Below are positions 39,501-52,189 of a stretch of 64,000 nucleotides of DNA, piece by piece. The notes below the pieces were generated by a model. It saw only the letters and a program-made list of their open reading frames with translations. It had not been told where the DNA came from and searched no databases. Numbering within the stretch: position 1 is the first letter of the stretch; each line of letters begins with the position of its first letter. The stretch spans positions 12,985,484 through 13,049,483 of the forward strand of contig JAQNBH010000010.1 of assembly GCA_028752905.1 (NCBI GenBank), in the 5' to 3' direction. The translations under genes were made by a program, and so were the position numbers. The stretch comes from Cladorhizidae sp. MBARI D1340-BT2 (Eukaryota; Porifera; Demospongiae; Poecilosclerida; Cladorhizidae).

Positions 39501-42500
39501 CTATGTGCTCATAACCATTGAGAGCCATCTTGATTGATGCAGGAGAACTGGAGTCATCCCTATGTGCTCATAACCATTGAGAGCCATCTTGATTGATGCA
39601 GGAGAACTGGAGTCATCGCTATGTACTCATAACCATTGAGAGCCATCTTGATTGATGCAGGAGAACTGGAGTCATCCCTATGTGCTCATAACCATTGAGA
39701 GCCATCTTGATTGATGCAGGAGAACTGGAGTCATCCCTATGTGCTCATAACCATTGAGAGCCATCTTGATTGATGCAGGAGAACTGGAGTCATCGCTATG
39801 TACTCATAACCATTGAGAGCCATCTTGATTGATGCAGGAGAACTGGAGTCATCCCTATGTGCTAATAACCATTGAGAGCCATCTTAATTGATGCAGGAGA
39901 ACTGGAGTCATCCCTATGTGCTCATAGCCATTGAGAGCCATCTTGATTGATGCAGGAGAACTGGAGTCATCCCTATGTACTCATAACCATTGAGAGCCAT
40001 CTTGATTGATGCAGGAGAACTGGAGTCATCCCTATGTGCTCATAACCATTGAGAGCCATCTTGATTGATGCAGGAGAACTGGAGTCATCCCTATGTGCTC
40101 GTAACCATTGAGAGCCATCTTGATTGATGCAGTAGAACTGGAGTCATCCCTATGTGCTCATAACCATTGAGAGCCATCTTGATTGATGCAGGAGAACCGG
40201 AGTCATCCCTATGTGCTCATAACCATTGAGAGCCATCTTGATTGATGCAGGAGAACTGGAGTCATCCCTATGTACTCATAACCATTGAGAGCCATCTTGA
40301 TTGATGCAGGAGAACTGGAGTCATCCCTATGTGCTCATAACCATTGAGAGCCATCTTGATTGATGCAGGAGAACCGGAGTCATCCCTATGTGCTCATAAC
40401 CATTGAGAGCCATCTTGATTGATGCAGGAGAACTGGAGTCATCCCTATGTACTCATAACCATTGAGAGCCATCTTGATTGATGCAGGAGAACTGGAGTCA
40501 TCCCTATGTGCTCATAACCATTGAGAGCCATCTTGATTGATGCAGGAGAACCGGAGTCATCCCTATGTGCTCATAACCATTGAGAGCCATCTTGATTGAT
40601 GCAGGAGAACTGGAGTCATCCCTATGTACTCATAACCATTGAGAGCCATCTTGATTGATGCAGGAGAACTGGAGTCATCCCTATGTGCTCATAACCATTG
40701 AGAGCCATCTTGATTGATGCAGGAGAACTGGAGTCATCGCTATGTACTCATAACCATTGAGAGCCATCTTGATTGATGCAGGAGAACTGGAGTCATCCCT
40801 ATGTGCTCATAACCATTGAGAGCCTTCTTGATTGATGCAGGAGAACTCGAGTCATCCCTATGTACTCATAACAATTGAGAGCCATCTTGATTGATGCAGG
40901 AGAACTGGAGTCATCCCTATGTGCTCATAACCATTGAGAGCCAACTTGATTGATGCAGGAGAACTGGAGTCATCCCTATGTACTCATAACCATTGAGAGC
41001 CATCTTGATTGATGCAGGAGAACTAGAGTCATCCCTATGTACTCATAACCATTGAGAGCCATCTTGATTGATGCAGGAGAACTGGAGTCATCCCTATGTG
41101 CTCATAACCATTGAGAGCCATCTTGATTGATGCAGGAGAACTGGAGTCATCCCTATGTACTCATAACCATTGAGAGCCATCTTGATTGATGCAGGAGAAC
41201 TGGAGTCATCCCTATGTGCTCATAACCATTGAGAGCCATCTTGATTGATGCAGGAGAACTGGAGTCATCCCTATGTGCTCATAACCATTGAGAGCCATTT
41301 TGATTGATGCAGGAGAACTGGAGTCATCCTATGTGCTCATAACCATTGAGAGCCATCTTGATTGATGCAGGAGAACTGGAGTCATCCCTATGTGCTCATA
41401 ACCATTGAGAGCCATCTTGATTGATGCAGGAGAACTGGAGTCATCCCTATGTGCTCATAACCATTGAGAGCCATCTTGATTGATGCAGGAGAACTGGAGT
41501 CATCCCTATGTGCTCATAACCATTGAGAGCCATCTTGATTGATGCAGGAGAACTGGAGTCATCGCTATGTACTCATAACCATTGAGAGCCATCTTGATTG
41601 ATGCAGGAGAACTGGAGTCATCCCTATGTGCTCATAACCATTGAGAGCCATCTTGATTGATGCAGGAGAACTGGAGTCATCCCTATGTGCTCATAACCAT
41701 TGAGAGCCATCTTGATTGATGCAGGAGAACTGGAGTCATCGCTATGTACTCATAACCATTGAGAGCCATCTTGATTGATGCAGGAGAACTGGAGTCATCC
41801 CTATGTGCTAATAACCATTGAGAGCCATCTTAATTGATGCAGGAGAACTGGAGTCATCCCTATGTGCTCATAGCCATTGAGAGCCATCTTGATTGATGCA
41901 GGAGAACTGGAGTCATCCCTATGTGCTCATAACCATTGAGAGCCATCTTGATTGATGCAGGAGAACTGGAGTCATCCCTATGTGCTCATAACCATTGAGA
42001 GCCATCTTGATTGATGCAGGAGAACTGGAGTCATCCCTATGTGCTCGTAACCATTGAGAGCCATCTTGATTGATGCAGTAGAACTGGAGTCATCCCTATG
42101 TGCTCATAACCATTGAGAGCCATCTTGATTGATGCAGGAGAACCGGAGTCATCCCTATGTGCTCATAACCATTGAGAGCCATCTTGATTGATGCAGGAGA
42201 ACTGGAGTCATCCCTATGTACTCATAACCATTGAGAGCCATCTTGATTGATGCAGGAGAACTGGAGTCATCCCTATGTGCTCATAACCATTGAGAGCCAT
42301 CTTGATTGATGCAGGAGAACCGGAGTCATCCCTATGTGCTCATAACCATTGAGAGCCATCTTGATTGATGCAGGAGAACTGGAGTCATCCCTATGTACTC
42401 ATAACCATTGAGAGCCATCTTGATTGATGCAGGAGAACTGGAGTCATCCCTATGTGCTCATAACCATTGAGAGCCATCTTGATTGATGCAGGAGAACTGG

Positions 42501-44951
42501 AGTCATCGCTATGTACTCATAACCATTGAGAGCCATCTTGATTGATGCAGGAGAACTGGAGTCATCCCTATGTGCTCATAACCATTGAGAGCCTTCTTGA
42601 TTGATGCAGGAGAACTCGAGTCATCCCTATGTACTCATAACAATTGAGAGCCATCTTGATTGATGCAGGAGAACTGGAGTCATCCCTATGTGCTCATAAC
42701 CATTGAGAGCCAACTTGATTGATGCAGGAGAACTGGAGTCATCCCTATGTACTCATAACCATTGAGAGCCATCTTGATTGATGCAGGAGAACTATAGTCA
42801 TCCCTATGTACTCATAACCATTGAGAGCCATCTTGATTGATGCAGGAGAACTGGAGTCATCCCTATGTGCTCATAACCATTGAGAGCCATCTTGATTGAT
42901 GCAGGAGAACTGGAGTCATCCCTATGTACTCATAACCATTGAGAGCCATCTTGATTGATGCAGGAGAACTGGAGTCATCCCTATGTGCTCATAACCATTG
43001 AGAGCCATCTTGATTGATGCAGGAGAACTGGAGTCATCCCTATGTGCTCATAACCATTGAGAGCCATCTTGATTGATGCAGGAGAACTGGAGTCATCCCT
43101 ATGTGCTCATAACCATTGAGAGCCATTTTGATTGATGCAGGAGAACTGGAGTCATCCTATGTGCTCATAACCATTGAGAGCCATCTTGATTGATGCAGGA
43201 GAACTGGAGTCATCCCTATGTGCTCATAACCATTGAGAGCCATCTTGATTGATGCAGGAGAACTGGAGTCATCCCTATGTGCTCATAACCATTGAGAGCC
43301 ATCTTGATTGATGCAGGAGAACTGGAGTCATCCCTATGTGCTCATAACCATTGAGAGCCATCTTGATTGATGCAGGAGAACTGGAGTCATCGCTATGTAC
43401 TCATAACCATTGAGAGCCATCTTGATTGATGCAGGAGAACTGGAGTCATCCCTATGTGCTAATAACCATTGAGAGCCATCTTGATTGATGCAGGAGAACT
43501 GGAGTCATCCCTATGTGCTCATAACCATTGAGAGCCATCTTGATTGATGCAGGAGAACTGGAGTCATCCCTATGTGCTCATAACCATTGAGAGCCATCTT
43601 GATTGATGCAGGAGAACTGGAGTCATCCCTATGTGCTCATAACCATTGAGAGCCATTTTGATTGATGCAGGAGAACTGGAGTCATCCTATGTGCTCATAA
43701 CCATTGAGAGCCATCTTGATTGATGCAGGAGAACTGGAGTCATCCCTATGTGCTCATAACCATTGAGAGCCATCTTGATTGATGCAGGAGAACTGGAGTC
43801 ATCCCTATGTGCTCATAACCATTGAGAGCCATCTTGATTGATGCAGGAGAACTGGAGTCATCCCTATGTGCTCATAACCATTGAGAGCCATCTTGATTGA
43901 TGCAGGAGAACTGGAGTCATCGCTATGTACTCATAACCATTGAGAGCCATCTTGATTGATGCAGGAGAACTGGAGTCATCCCTATGTGCTCATAACCATT
44001 GAGAGCCATCTTGATTGATGCAGGAGAACTGGAGTCATCCCTATGTGCTCATAACCATTGAGAGCCATCTTGATTGATGCAGGAGAACTGGAGTCATCGC
44101 TATGTACTCATAACCATTGAGAGCCATCTTGATTGATGCAGGAGAACTGGAGTCATCCCTATGTGCTAATAACCATTGAGAGCCATCTTAATTGATGCAG
44201 GAGAACTGGAGTCATCCCTATGTGCTCATAGCCATTGAGAGCCATCTTGATTGATGCAGGAGAACTGGAGTCATCCCTATGTACTCATAACCATTGAGAG
44301 CCATCTTGATTGATGCAGGAGAACTGGAGTCATCCCTATGTGCTCATAACCATTGAGAGCCATCTTGATTGATGCAGGAGAACTGGAGTCATCCCTATGT
44401 GCTCGTAACCATTGAGAGCCATCTTGATTGATGCAGTAGAACTGGAGTCATCCCTATGTGCTCATAACCATTGAGAGCCATCTTGATTGATGCAGGAGAA
44501 CCGGAGTCATCCCTATGTGCTCATAACCATTGAGAGCCATCTTGATTGATGCAGGAGAACTGGAGTCATCCCTATGTACTCATAACCATTGAGAGCCATC
44601 TTGATTGATGCAGGAGAACTGGAGTCATCCCTATGTGCTCATAACCATTGAGAGCCATCTTGATTGATGCAGGAGAACCGGAGTCATCCCTATGTGCTCA
44701 TAACCATTGAGAGCCATCTTGATTGATGCAGGAGAACTGGAGTCATCCCTATGTACTCATAACCATTGAGAGCCATCTTGATTGATGCAGGAGAACTGGA
44801 GTCATCCCTATGTGCTCATAACCATTGAGAGCCATCTTGATTGATGCAGGAGAACTGGAGTCATCGCTATGTACTCATAACCATTGAGAGCCATCTTGAT
44901 TGATGCAGGAGAACTGGAGTCATCCCTATGTGCTCATAACCATTGAGAGCC
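36521..44951 (+). repeat. 30-monomer higher-order repeat (1,769 bp) with two expanded units
   Basis: The marker TTCTTG of the CCTTCTTG/AACTCGAG monomer falls at 36,521, 38,290, 40,825, 42,594 and 44,952. The spacings are 1,769, 2,535, 1,769 and 2,358 bp. 1,769 is 30 monomers minus the 1-bp deletion in the CATCCTATG monomer; 2,535 is 43 monomers minus two such bases; 2,358 is 40 monomers minus two. Extra monomers in the long units repeat the segment containing the CATCCTATG monomer. In addition, a 3-monomer (177-bp) duplication carries AACCGGAG at about 40,190, 40,367 and 40,544. Confidence 0.88.
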
Positions 44952-46936
44952 TTCTTTATTGATGCAGGAGAACTCGAGTCATCCCTATGTACTCATAACA
45001 ATTGAGAGCCATCTTGATTGATGCAGGAGAACTGGAGTCATCCCTATGTGCTCATAACCATTGAGAGCCAACTTGATTGATGCAGGAGAACTGGAGTCAT
45101 CCCTATGTACTCATAACCATTGAGAGCCATCTTGATTGATGCAGGAGAACTATAGTCATCCCTATGTACTCATAACCATTGAGAGCCATCTTGATTGATG
45201 CAGGAGAACTGGAGTCATCCCTATGTGCTCATAACCATTGAGAGCCATCTTGATTGATGCAGGAGAACTGGAGTCATCCCTATGTACTCATAACCATTGA
45301 GAGCCATCTTGATTGATGCAGGAGAACTGGAGTCATCCCTATGTGCTCATAACCATTGAGAGCCATCTTGATTGATGCAGGAGAACTGGAGTCATCCCTA
45401 TGTGCTCATAACCATTGAGAGCCATCTTGATTGATGCAGGAGAACTGGAGTCATCCCTATGTGCTCATAACCATTGAGAGCCATTTTGATTGATGCAGGA
45501 GAACTGGAGTCATCCTATGTGCTCATAACCATTGAGAGCCATCTTGATTGATGCAGGAGAACTGGAGTCATCCCTATGTGCTCATAACCATTGAGAGCCA
45601 TCTTGATTGATGCAGGAGAACTGGAGTCATCCCTATGTGCTCATAACCATTGAGAGCCATCTTGATTGATGCAGGAGAACTGGAGTCATCCCTATGTGCT
45701 CATAACCATTGAGAGCCATCTTGATTGATGCAGGAGAACTGGAGTCATCGCTATGTACTCATAACCATTGAGAGCCATCTTGATTGATGCAGGAGAACTG
45801 GAGTCATCCCTATGTGCTCATAGCCATTGAGAGCCATCTTGATTGATGCAGGAGAACTGGAGTCATCGCTATGTACTGATAACCATTGAGAGCCATCTTG
45901 ATTGATGCAGGAGAACTGGAGTCATCCCTATGTGCTTATAACCATTGAGAGCCATCTTGATTGATGCAGGAGAACTGGAGTCATCCCTATGTGCTCATAG
46001 CCATTGAGAGCCATCTTGATTGATGTAGGAGAACTGGAGTCATCGCTATGTACTCATAACCATTGAGAGCCATCTTGATTGATGCAGGAGAACTGGAGTC
46101 ATCCCTATGTGCTAATAACCATTGAGAGCCATCTTGATTGATGCAGGAGAACTGGAGTCATCCCTATGTGCTCATAACCATTGAGAGCCATCTTTATTGA
46201 TGCAGGAGAACTGGAGTCATCCCTATGTGCTCATAACCATTGAGAGCCTTCTTGATTGATGCAGGAGAACTGGAGTCATCCCTATGTGCTCATAACCATT
46301 GAGAGCCATCTTGATTGATGCAGGAGAACTGGAGTCATCCCTATGTGCTCATAACCATTGAGAGCCATCTTGATTGATGCAGGAGAACTGGAGTCATCCC
46401 TATGTGCTCGTAACCATTGAGAGCCATCTTGATTGATGCAGGAGAACTGGAGTCATCCCTATGTACTCATAACCATTGAGAGCCATCTTGATTGATGCAG
46501 GAGAACTGGAGTCATCCCTATGTACTCATAACCATTGAGAGCCATCTTGATTGATGCAGGAGAACTGGAGTCATCCCTATGTGCTCATAACCATTGAGAG
46601 CCATCTTGATTGATGCAGGAGAACTGGAGTCATCCCTATGTGCTCATAACCATTGAGAGCCATCTTGATTGATGCAGGAGAACTGGAGTCATCCCTATGT
46701 GCTCATAACCATTGAGAGCCATCTTGATTGATGCAGGAGAACTGGAGTCATCCCTATGTACTCATAACCATTGAGAGCCATCTTGATTGATGCAGGAGAA
46801 CTGGAGTCATCCCTATGTGCTCATAACCATTGAGAGCCATCTTGATCGATGCAGGAGAACTGGAGTCATCCCTATGTGCTCATAACCATTGAGAGCCATC
46901 TTGATTGATGCAGGAGAACTGGAGTCATCCCTATGT

Positions 46937-49600
46937 GCTCATAACCATTGAGAGCCATCTTGATTGATGCAGGAGAACTGGAGTCATCCCTATGTGCCTC
47001 TGCATCAAGAAGACATGCTCCGCAACACAGAGGGACCTCACCAACATAGAAAGCAGGTTCATAGACCTGTTGAGTAAGGCGAATCGGGAACTATTTAGAC
47101 ATACAATACTTATAGAACACCAAACTCACAAACACCATTCATCAACCACAAGATGTTGTAGAACCCAAATTAAGATAACAAAGAGCACTCCTAGAATAGA
47201 GAAAAACTCCAAACAAGGAAACAAAGAAAATAGAAGAACTCAACACACACACCGGCCATGAACAAACCCACAGAGACAACAATACAACACAAACAAAAAC
47301 AAAAAAGAAATCATCAAAAACAAACGACTTACCCTAAAATAACAAATCCAAAAATACCACCAAACCTACAATACCAACAACACACCCCACACAATGCACA
47401 CACACACACCCCACACACACTAAAAATACCCCACAAAAAAACACATGCCCTGCACAAACCAGGCAAAACCCACACACCACGCAACTTCATCACAATACCA
47501 ACCTCCTACAAACAGCACAAACCACTTCCAAGAGACCAACCCACCATTCCAACCTGCAAACTCATGCCACACCTCCAGACCAATCCAGTCCCCAAAGTAC
47601 AACCTCCTCCCAGTATACCAAACCTACTGGAACCTAGACCATACACATAATCCTTGGCCAGCCTAACGGAACCCAGCCCCAAGCACAAACCACCCCCACA
47701 TACCAGAACCACATATATCGGAACCAAGACACCAAACATAACCCTTGACTGGATCCCAAATTCCTACAAGTGCATCCACTTCACTCGCCCTATAATTTAA
47801 CCCTGCCTACCAGAACCAAACCCACCAATCCTCCCTGCCTGTGCAATATGTTCAATCCCCTATGCAAGCACCCAACCACTACACAGCACAACATAGGAAT
47901 AACTCACACATCACACCGCCTGGTTTTTACAGATAAAAGGAGCCAAAAAATACTTCTGACCACCACAAACAACTATCAACCAAAACCCTGAATATCCTCA
48001 TAGTTAATGTCTCATTTGCTCATACATGCTACTAGATTGAAATTTTGAATTTCACCAAACAGAATAAAGAACTCTGCAGATTATGCTCCCCTCTACAAGG
48101 CTAAGAATAATAGAAAACTTTAGAAGACAGCTAGCATGGTAGACAACAAGACACACATTTGCCGCAAAAGCAAATGGCAACCACCAAAGGCCAGTAAAAC
48201 TTATGAAGAGGAATCTGAAAGTGCAACAGAAAGACTTTTGGCCATAATTGACAACTCAGCACAAGTGCAATGTGAAATAACTCATTCAACACTAATTAAT
48301 TAAAGATATGTCAGTCGTCATAAAATCTGCTGACAAGGGCTCTTGCATAGTAGCTGGAAGAAGACATAAAATAGTATATAGCATCTGAAAGAGACAACAA
48401 GTTTGTCAAGAAATCACACAGAATTACACACCACCCACCAATAAACACTAAAACATACTCACTCTAGACAAATACACAGGAACAGAGAAACTATATACAC
48501 AAAAACCAATGTCCATCAAGCCAGTTGTCTCGGGATGTTCAGGTCCCCCTGAGAAACTTTCATGCATAGGACAGTATGTACTTTAAAAAGCCCTAAATGT
48601 CATACCCTCATATATAAGAGACACCAAGGATTTCATAAACACAATAGAACAAACTCTAATATCCCAGAGTGCACCAAATTAACAATAGATGTCTCAGCTA
48701 ACTATATGTTCCACAAGAGGAAGGCATCACAAAAACTCTCCTAGAAAAATGCTTAAAAACTGCTTGAGAAGAATCACAAACACACATGCAAACAAGTATA
48801 ATATGTAGAATCCATGGTATTAAAATTTGCACCAACCTCTTTGCCAACATATTTTAGAGGAGGAGTTCCTACCCACTATAACCAAACAACCCTGAAAATA
48901 TTCTTAGATGATATTTTTTTTGTCATTTGGATAAGTGATGCAACACAACTAAAAAAATTTAAAGTTCTACTCAATGAAGACCATCACCAAATCAAGTTCA
49001 CATTGTACCTACCACCAAGGCAATTTGATCAAGTCTTCAGGTTACGAAACACAGGCAATTAGACAAAACCTCACTTCAATCCCACCAACAAGTTTCAATA
49101 CACACACTACACTCCTGCCACCCTAATCACATGTTCCCAGCCACACTAAAGGTGATGCAATTAGATTCCTACAACTTCAATGGACAAGCAGCAGTATAGA
49201 AAACTATAATAACCTTCTAAAATGCTAAAGTACCTTTTCCAAAAATCCCAAATCCGAAAGTGCCTCTGCAACATAATGTGTAGAGTATTTAACCTACACA
49301 CCTGGATCAGGTACCTACAGGATAACAAAAAAAAAATGAAATCAATATCCCTTTTCAGACTTCCCTTTCAACCAAACATCCCTAGAAACAGTTTCAAGCT
49401 GGCAATGAAAAATGATACAGATGAACAAAGAGAGTAAACACCTATCATAGCTTTCACAAAAGGAAGGACCATACCAAACAAAATAGTATCCGTAATAAAT
49501 AAACCACCCCTAGTGCCAAATAGAACAACATCCTTCACCAGAATTCCTAATAATAACCCCCTTCCCCATATCCTAGTCATAGCCTCAGCCTATCCCTAGA
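46937..49600 (+). mobile_element. Penelope-like retroelement, degenerate copy A (source of the satellite)
   Basis: The last satellite monomer reads directly into coding-like sequence. In one frame, monomer plus flank gives ITIESHLD, a stop, CRRTGVIP, then CIKKTCSATQRDL and IESRFIDLLSKANRELF. By memory of the family this resembles the N-terminal CR..GVIPKGL-type block of PLE proteins. A long A/C-rich, Pro/Thr/Asn-rich stretch follows (47,120-48,000). Next come MSVVIKSADKGS at 48,308, the RT blocks (separate entry), KPHFNPTNKFQYTHY at 49,066, and a C-terminal block IIAF.KGRTI.NKIVS (49,444-49,500). I see no GIY-YIG endonuclease. Many frameshifts and stops make it inactive. The part 5' of the monomer should lie beyond the left edge of the array, outside this window. 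Confidence 0.78.
48308..49110 (+). pseudogene. PLE reverse transcriptase relic (copy A)
   Basis: Blocks in family order on the plus strand, across shifting frames: VVIKSADKGSCIV (48,314-48,352); KPVVSGCSGPPEKLS (48,518-48,562), matching the RPIVSG block; PSYIRDTKDFINTIEQT (48,605-48,655); TIDVSANY (near 48,680); LKFAPT with EEEFLP in another frame (48,820-48,875); FLDDIFFVIW (48,901-48,930), the position of the catalytic Asp-Asp, codons 48,907-48,912; IKFTLYLP (48,993); then KPHFNPTNKFQYTHY. An 82-codon frame at 48,814-49,062 spans the Asp-Asp block. In PLEs the RT copies the element RNA into DNA. This copy is broken at several places and is not expected to work. Penelope-like is favoured over LINE or LTR because of the ADKG block and the KPT(N/D)..QY.HY block. 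Confidence 0.75.
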
Positions 49601-50203
49601 TACCTTCACAGATAGTATACAAACCCCAGCTAAATTTTTTATATAGGTAGCCAAGGCCACAAACACAAATACAAACCCCAACCTCAGGTGGCAATAAAAA
49701 ATATATGCAATATGCAGAATTAGTTTTTGAGGTTGCAACATGCACAGAGCACCAATGCCAATACTAGCCCCCCCCCCCCCCCTAGTACTAACCCCCTTAA
49801 ACAACAATTAGCTACACACTAGATATCCAACAATGATGTTCTACACCAACCAATAACAGTCCACATAATATAATAGTGAGCACCTACATATAAGCTGCTT
49901 CATATAAAACACAGACTCAGAGACAACACACCCACTCCTTATACCACATATTAAAGGGTTTTCCCATAGAACCAACCATACTTAACCCAACACACAAAGA
50001 CCAAAACCAACCAGGATCTCAACATATTTATAGTGATTCAGTTTGTGGTCAACCATCACAGCTGTCCCCCATTCCACCACAGAATGTCATAGGAACCGTC
50101 AATGATAATACAGATGATAATGTAGCAGAGGAAACACCATAATACATCATGCCACCATATACATCATGCACACATCTACTACTATATAACGAAATCTAGC
50201 CAT
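49601..50203. other. Junction between PLE copies A and B
   Basis: Mostly A/C-rich sequence continuing the composition of the PLE copies. It contains a 15-base C run at 49,768-49,782. Upstream of copy B, at about 50,103-50,140, a segment reading GATAATACAGATGATAATG then AGAGGAAACACCA weakly resembles the C-terminal-block sequence at 52,393-52,425. This may be a partial terminal repeat or the 5' part of copy B. No gene is recognised. Confidence 0.5.
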
Positions 50204-50207
50204 GGCA

Positions 50208-50275
50208 CTCGTAACCATTGTAAGCTGTCTTGATTTCCTACAAGAATACATGAGAACTGGACTCATCCAAAGGGC
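50208..50275 (+). other. Single-copy ancestor-like counterpart of the satellite monomer
   Basis: CTCGTAACCATTGTAAGC...CTTGATT then, after 9 extra bases, TGAGAACTGGACTCATCC aligns with the satellite monomer CTCATAACCATTGAGAGC...CTTGATT...GGAGAACTGGAGTCATCC. The similarity continues past the monomer: GCCTCCGCATTAAGAAG here against GCCTCTGCATCAAGAAG at 46,996, then GAAAGCAGGTTCATAGAC in both. Continuous alignment on both sides of the monomer end makes chance similarity very unlikely. Confidence 0.85.
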
Positions 50276-50732
50276 CTCCGCATTAAGAAGAAATGCACTG
50301 CAATGGAGAAGGATAGAAAGCAGGTTCATAGACGTGTTGAGTAAGGCATAGCATGAACTATTTTGACATACTTATAGAATATCACACCACAGCATCCGAC
50401 TTAACCAAAGAAGATAAGGACGAACTCGCAAAGACCATACGAGATGTACAACCCCAAGTTAAGATAATAAAATGTATGCTCCATGCCCCATCATACACTG
50501 GACATCCCATGCCTCTGTGGAAGACAGGAAGTATTCCTAGAATTAACACAGACTAATATCACATAACCAGAGGAACAACTCCAAACAATGAAAATAGAGC
50601 AACTCAACTCACACACCAGCCATGAACAAACCCACAGAGACAAAAATACAACACAAACAACAACAAAAAAGAAAACATCAAAAATAACAAATCTAAAAAT
50701 ACTATCAAACCCACAACACCAACAACCCCCTT

Positions 50733-50763
50733 CCCCCCCCCCCCCCCACACACACACACCCAT
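50733..50763. repeat. Poly-C / CA tract
   Basis: Fifteen C followed by CACACACACACACC inside the low-complexity part of PLE copy B. The matching position of copy A (47,385-47,420) is CA-rich without the C run, so this is a local expansion. Confidence 0.85.
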
Positions 50764-52189
50764 CACCCAAACCCACATCACACTAAAAAGTACCTTTCAA
50801 AAAAAAACCCAGCATGCCTGCATAAAACGACAAAACCCATACATCACCACAATACTAGAAGACAACACCTCCTACCAATCCTATATACAAACCATTACCA
50901 AGAGACCAACCGACTATTGCAATCCTCAATTCCACTCCACAGGTTACAATGTCCCCCAGACTCAATCCAGACCCCAAGTACAACCTCTATCCAGCATACT
51001 AAACCTACTGAAACCCCACCTATGCACATAATCCTTTCCCAGCCTAATGAAACCCAGTCCCCACGCATAAATCATGCAACCCACCATAACCACATATACC
51101 AGAACCAAACTTAACCCTCACCATAACCGCTGGAACCCAAATTCCCTGCAAGAAGCTCACTGACTTTCCCGACCCTGCCTATCTGAACCAAACCAACCTG
51201 TTCCCCTGCAACTACAACATAGATTATAAATTCGACCCCACTATGCGGGCACACATTTCTATATCCCTACACTGGAACCCAAGCACACCACAGCACAACA
51301 GAGAAAAACTGACACCACTCCACCTGTTAGTTTTAGATAAAAGATAAGCTAAAAAACTGTCCAAGACCACAACACAACCCAAATAAGCCCGCACCACACC
51401 ACCACCATCAAAACCCCTGAGCAATCCTTCATGGTTAACCTCTCATTTGAAATATTAACACAGACAGATACTGAGTTTCTAAAAATAGGATTGAAATATT
51501 ATAACTGACCAAACGAAACAATAAACCCTGCAGGTTATGCCCCGCCCCCATCCACTAGACAGTTAAGAATACTTTAGAAGACACCGAACAGGATGAACAA
51601 GACACATATTTTTCCCCCAAAGCAAATGGCAACCACCAAAGGCCTGTGAAATCATGAAGAGTACTGTCAAAGAGCAATAGAAACACATTTGGTCATAAAT
51701 AGCATAACTGAACACAAGTCCAACCTTTCTTCAAAGGAGAAAAGAACCCTTCCAACACTAGCTGGAGATACTTATAAAAATATGCTGACAAAGGCTCTTC
51801 TGATTCAGAAACACAGGCACCCTAGACATAAAACCTCACTTCAAGCCCACTAACAAGTTCCAATACACACACTACCACACCTGCCACCCTAAACACATGT
51901 TCTCAGCCCTGGTATAGGAGAAGCAATTAGAGTCCTCGAACAATCAATGGACAAACAACAGTATAGAAAACTACAATGACCTTCAAAAATGATAAAATAC
52001 ATTTTCCAATAATTCAATATCCGTAAGTACCTCTGCAACATAATATGTAGAGAATACAACCTAGCTAGTACCATACACACGTGGATCAAAGTGCCTACAG
52101 GATAAGAAAAGAAAGATGTCAGGGGAAATTAATTTCCCTTTCATACTGCCTTTGAACCACACATCTCCTCCAGAAACAGTATAAAACTA

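Larger units (their letters stand above)
30364..46995 (+). repeat. 59-bp satellite array, right block
   Basis: About 282 monomers. The array ends in the monomer 46,937-46,995, which runs without a break into PLE copy A. Sub-blocks differ in their variant content. The 31-35 kb part has CCCTTTGTG, CCTATTTGC, GGAGGAG and the short CATAAGCCATC monomer. The 35.7-45.8 kb part has AACCGGAG, GCTCGTAACC, CCATTTTG plus CATCCTATG, CTTAATT and AACTATAG. Both parts show higher-order periodicity. Confidence 0.98.

Noticed and set aside
1..46995. CRISPR array
   Set aside because: The repeats are contiguous 59-bp units without unique spacers, there are no cas genes, and the context is eukaryotic.
1..46995. 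Centromeric CENP-B box in the monomer
   Set aside because: The consensus monomer contains no CpG and no sequence resembling the CENP-B box, so no centromere role can be argued from sequence.
47258..47739. Several overlapping frames of 60-130 codons on both strands in the A/C-rich region
   Set aside because: Low-complexity composition keeps several frames open at once. The region is better explained as part of PLE copy A, paralogous to 50,588-51,031.
49066..49110. LTR retrotransposon or LINE as the source of the RT relic
   Set aside because: The ADKG block, RPIVSG-like block, FLDD and KPTN..QYTHY order fits Penelope-like RT better; no LTRs or LINE endonuclease are seen.
50491..50781. 96-codon minus frame rich in Cys, Val and Gly
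   Set aside because: It is the antisense of a CA/poly-C tract in PLE copy B.
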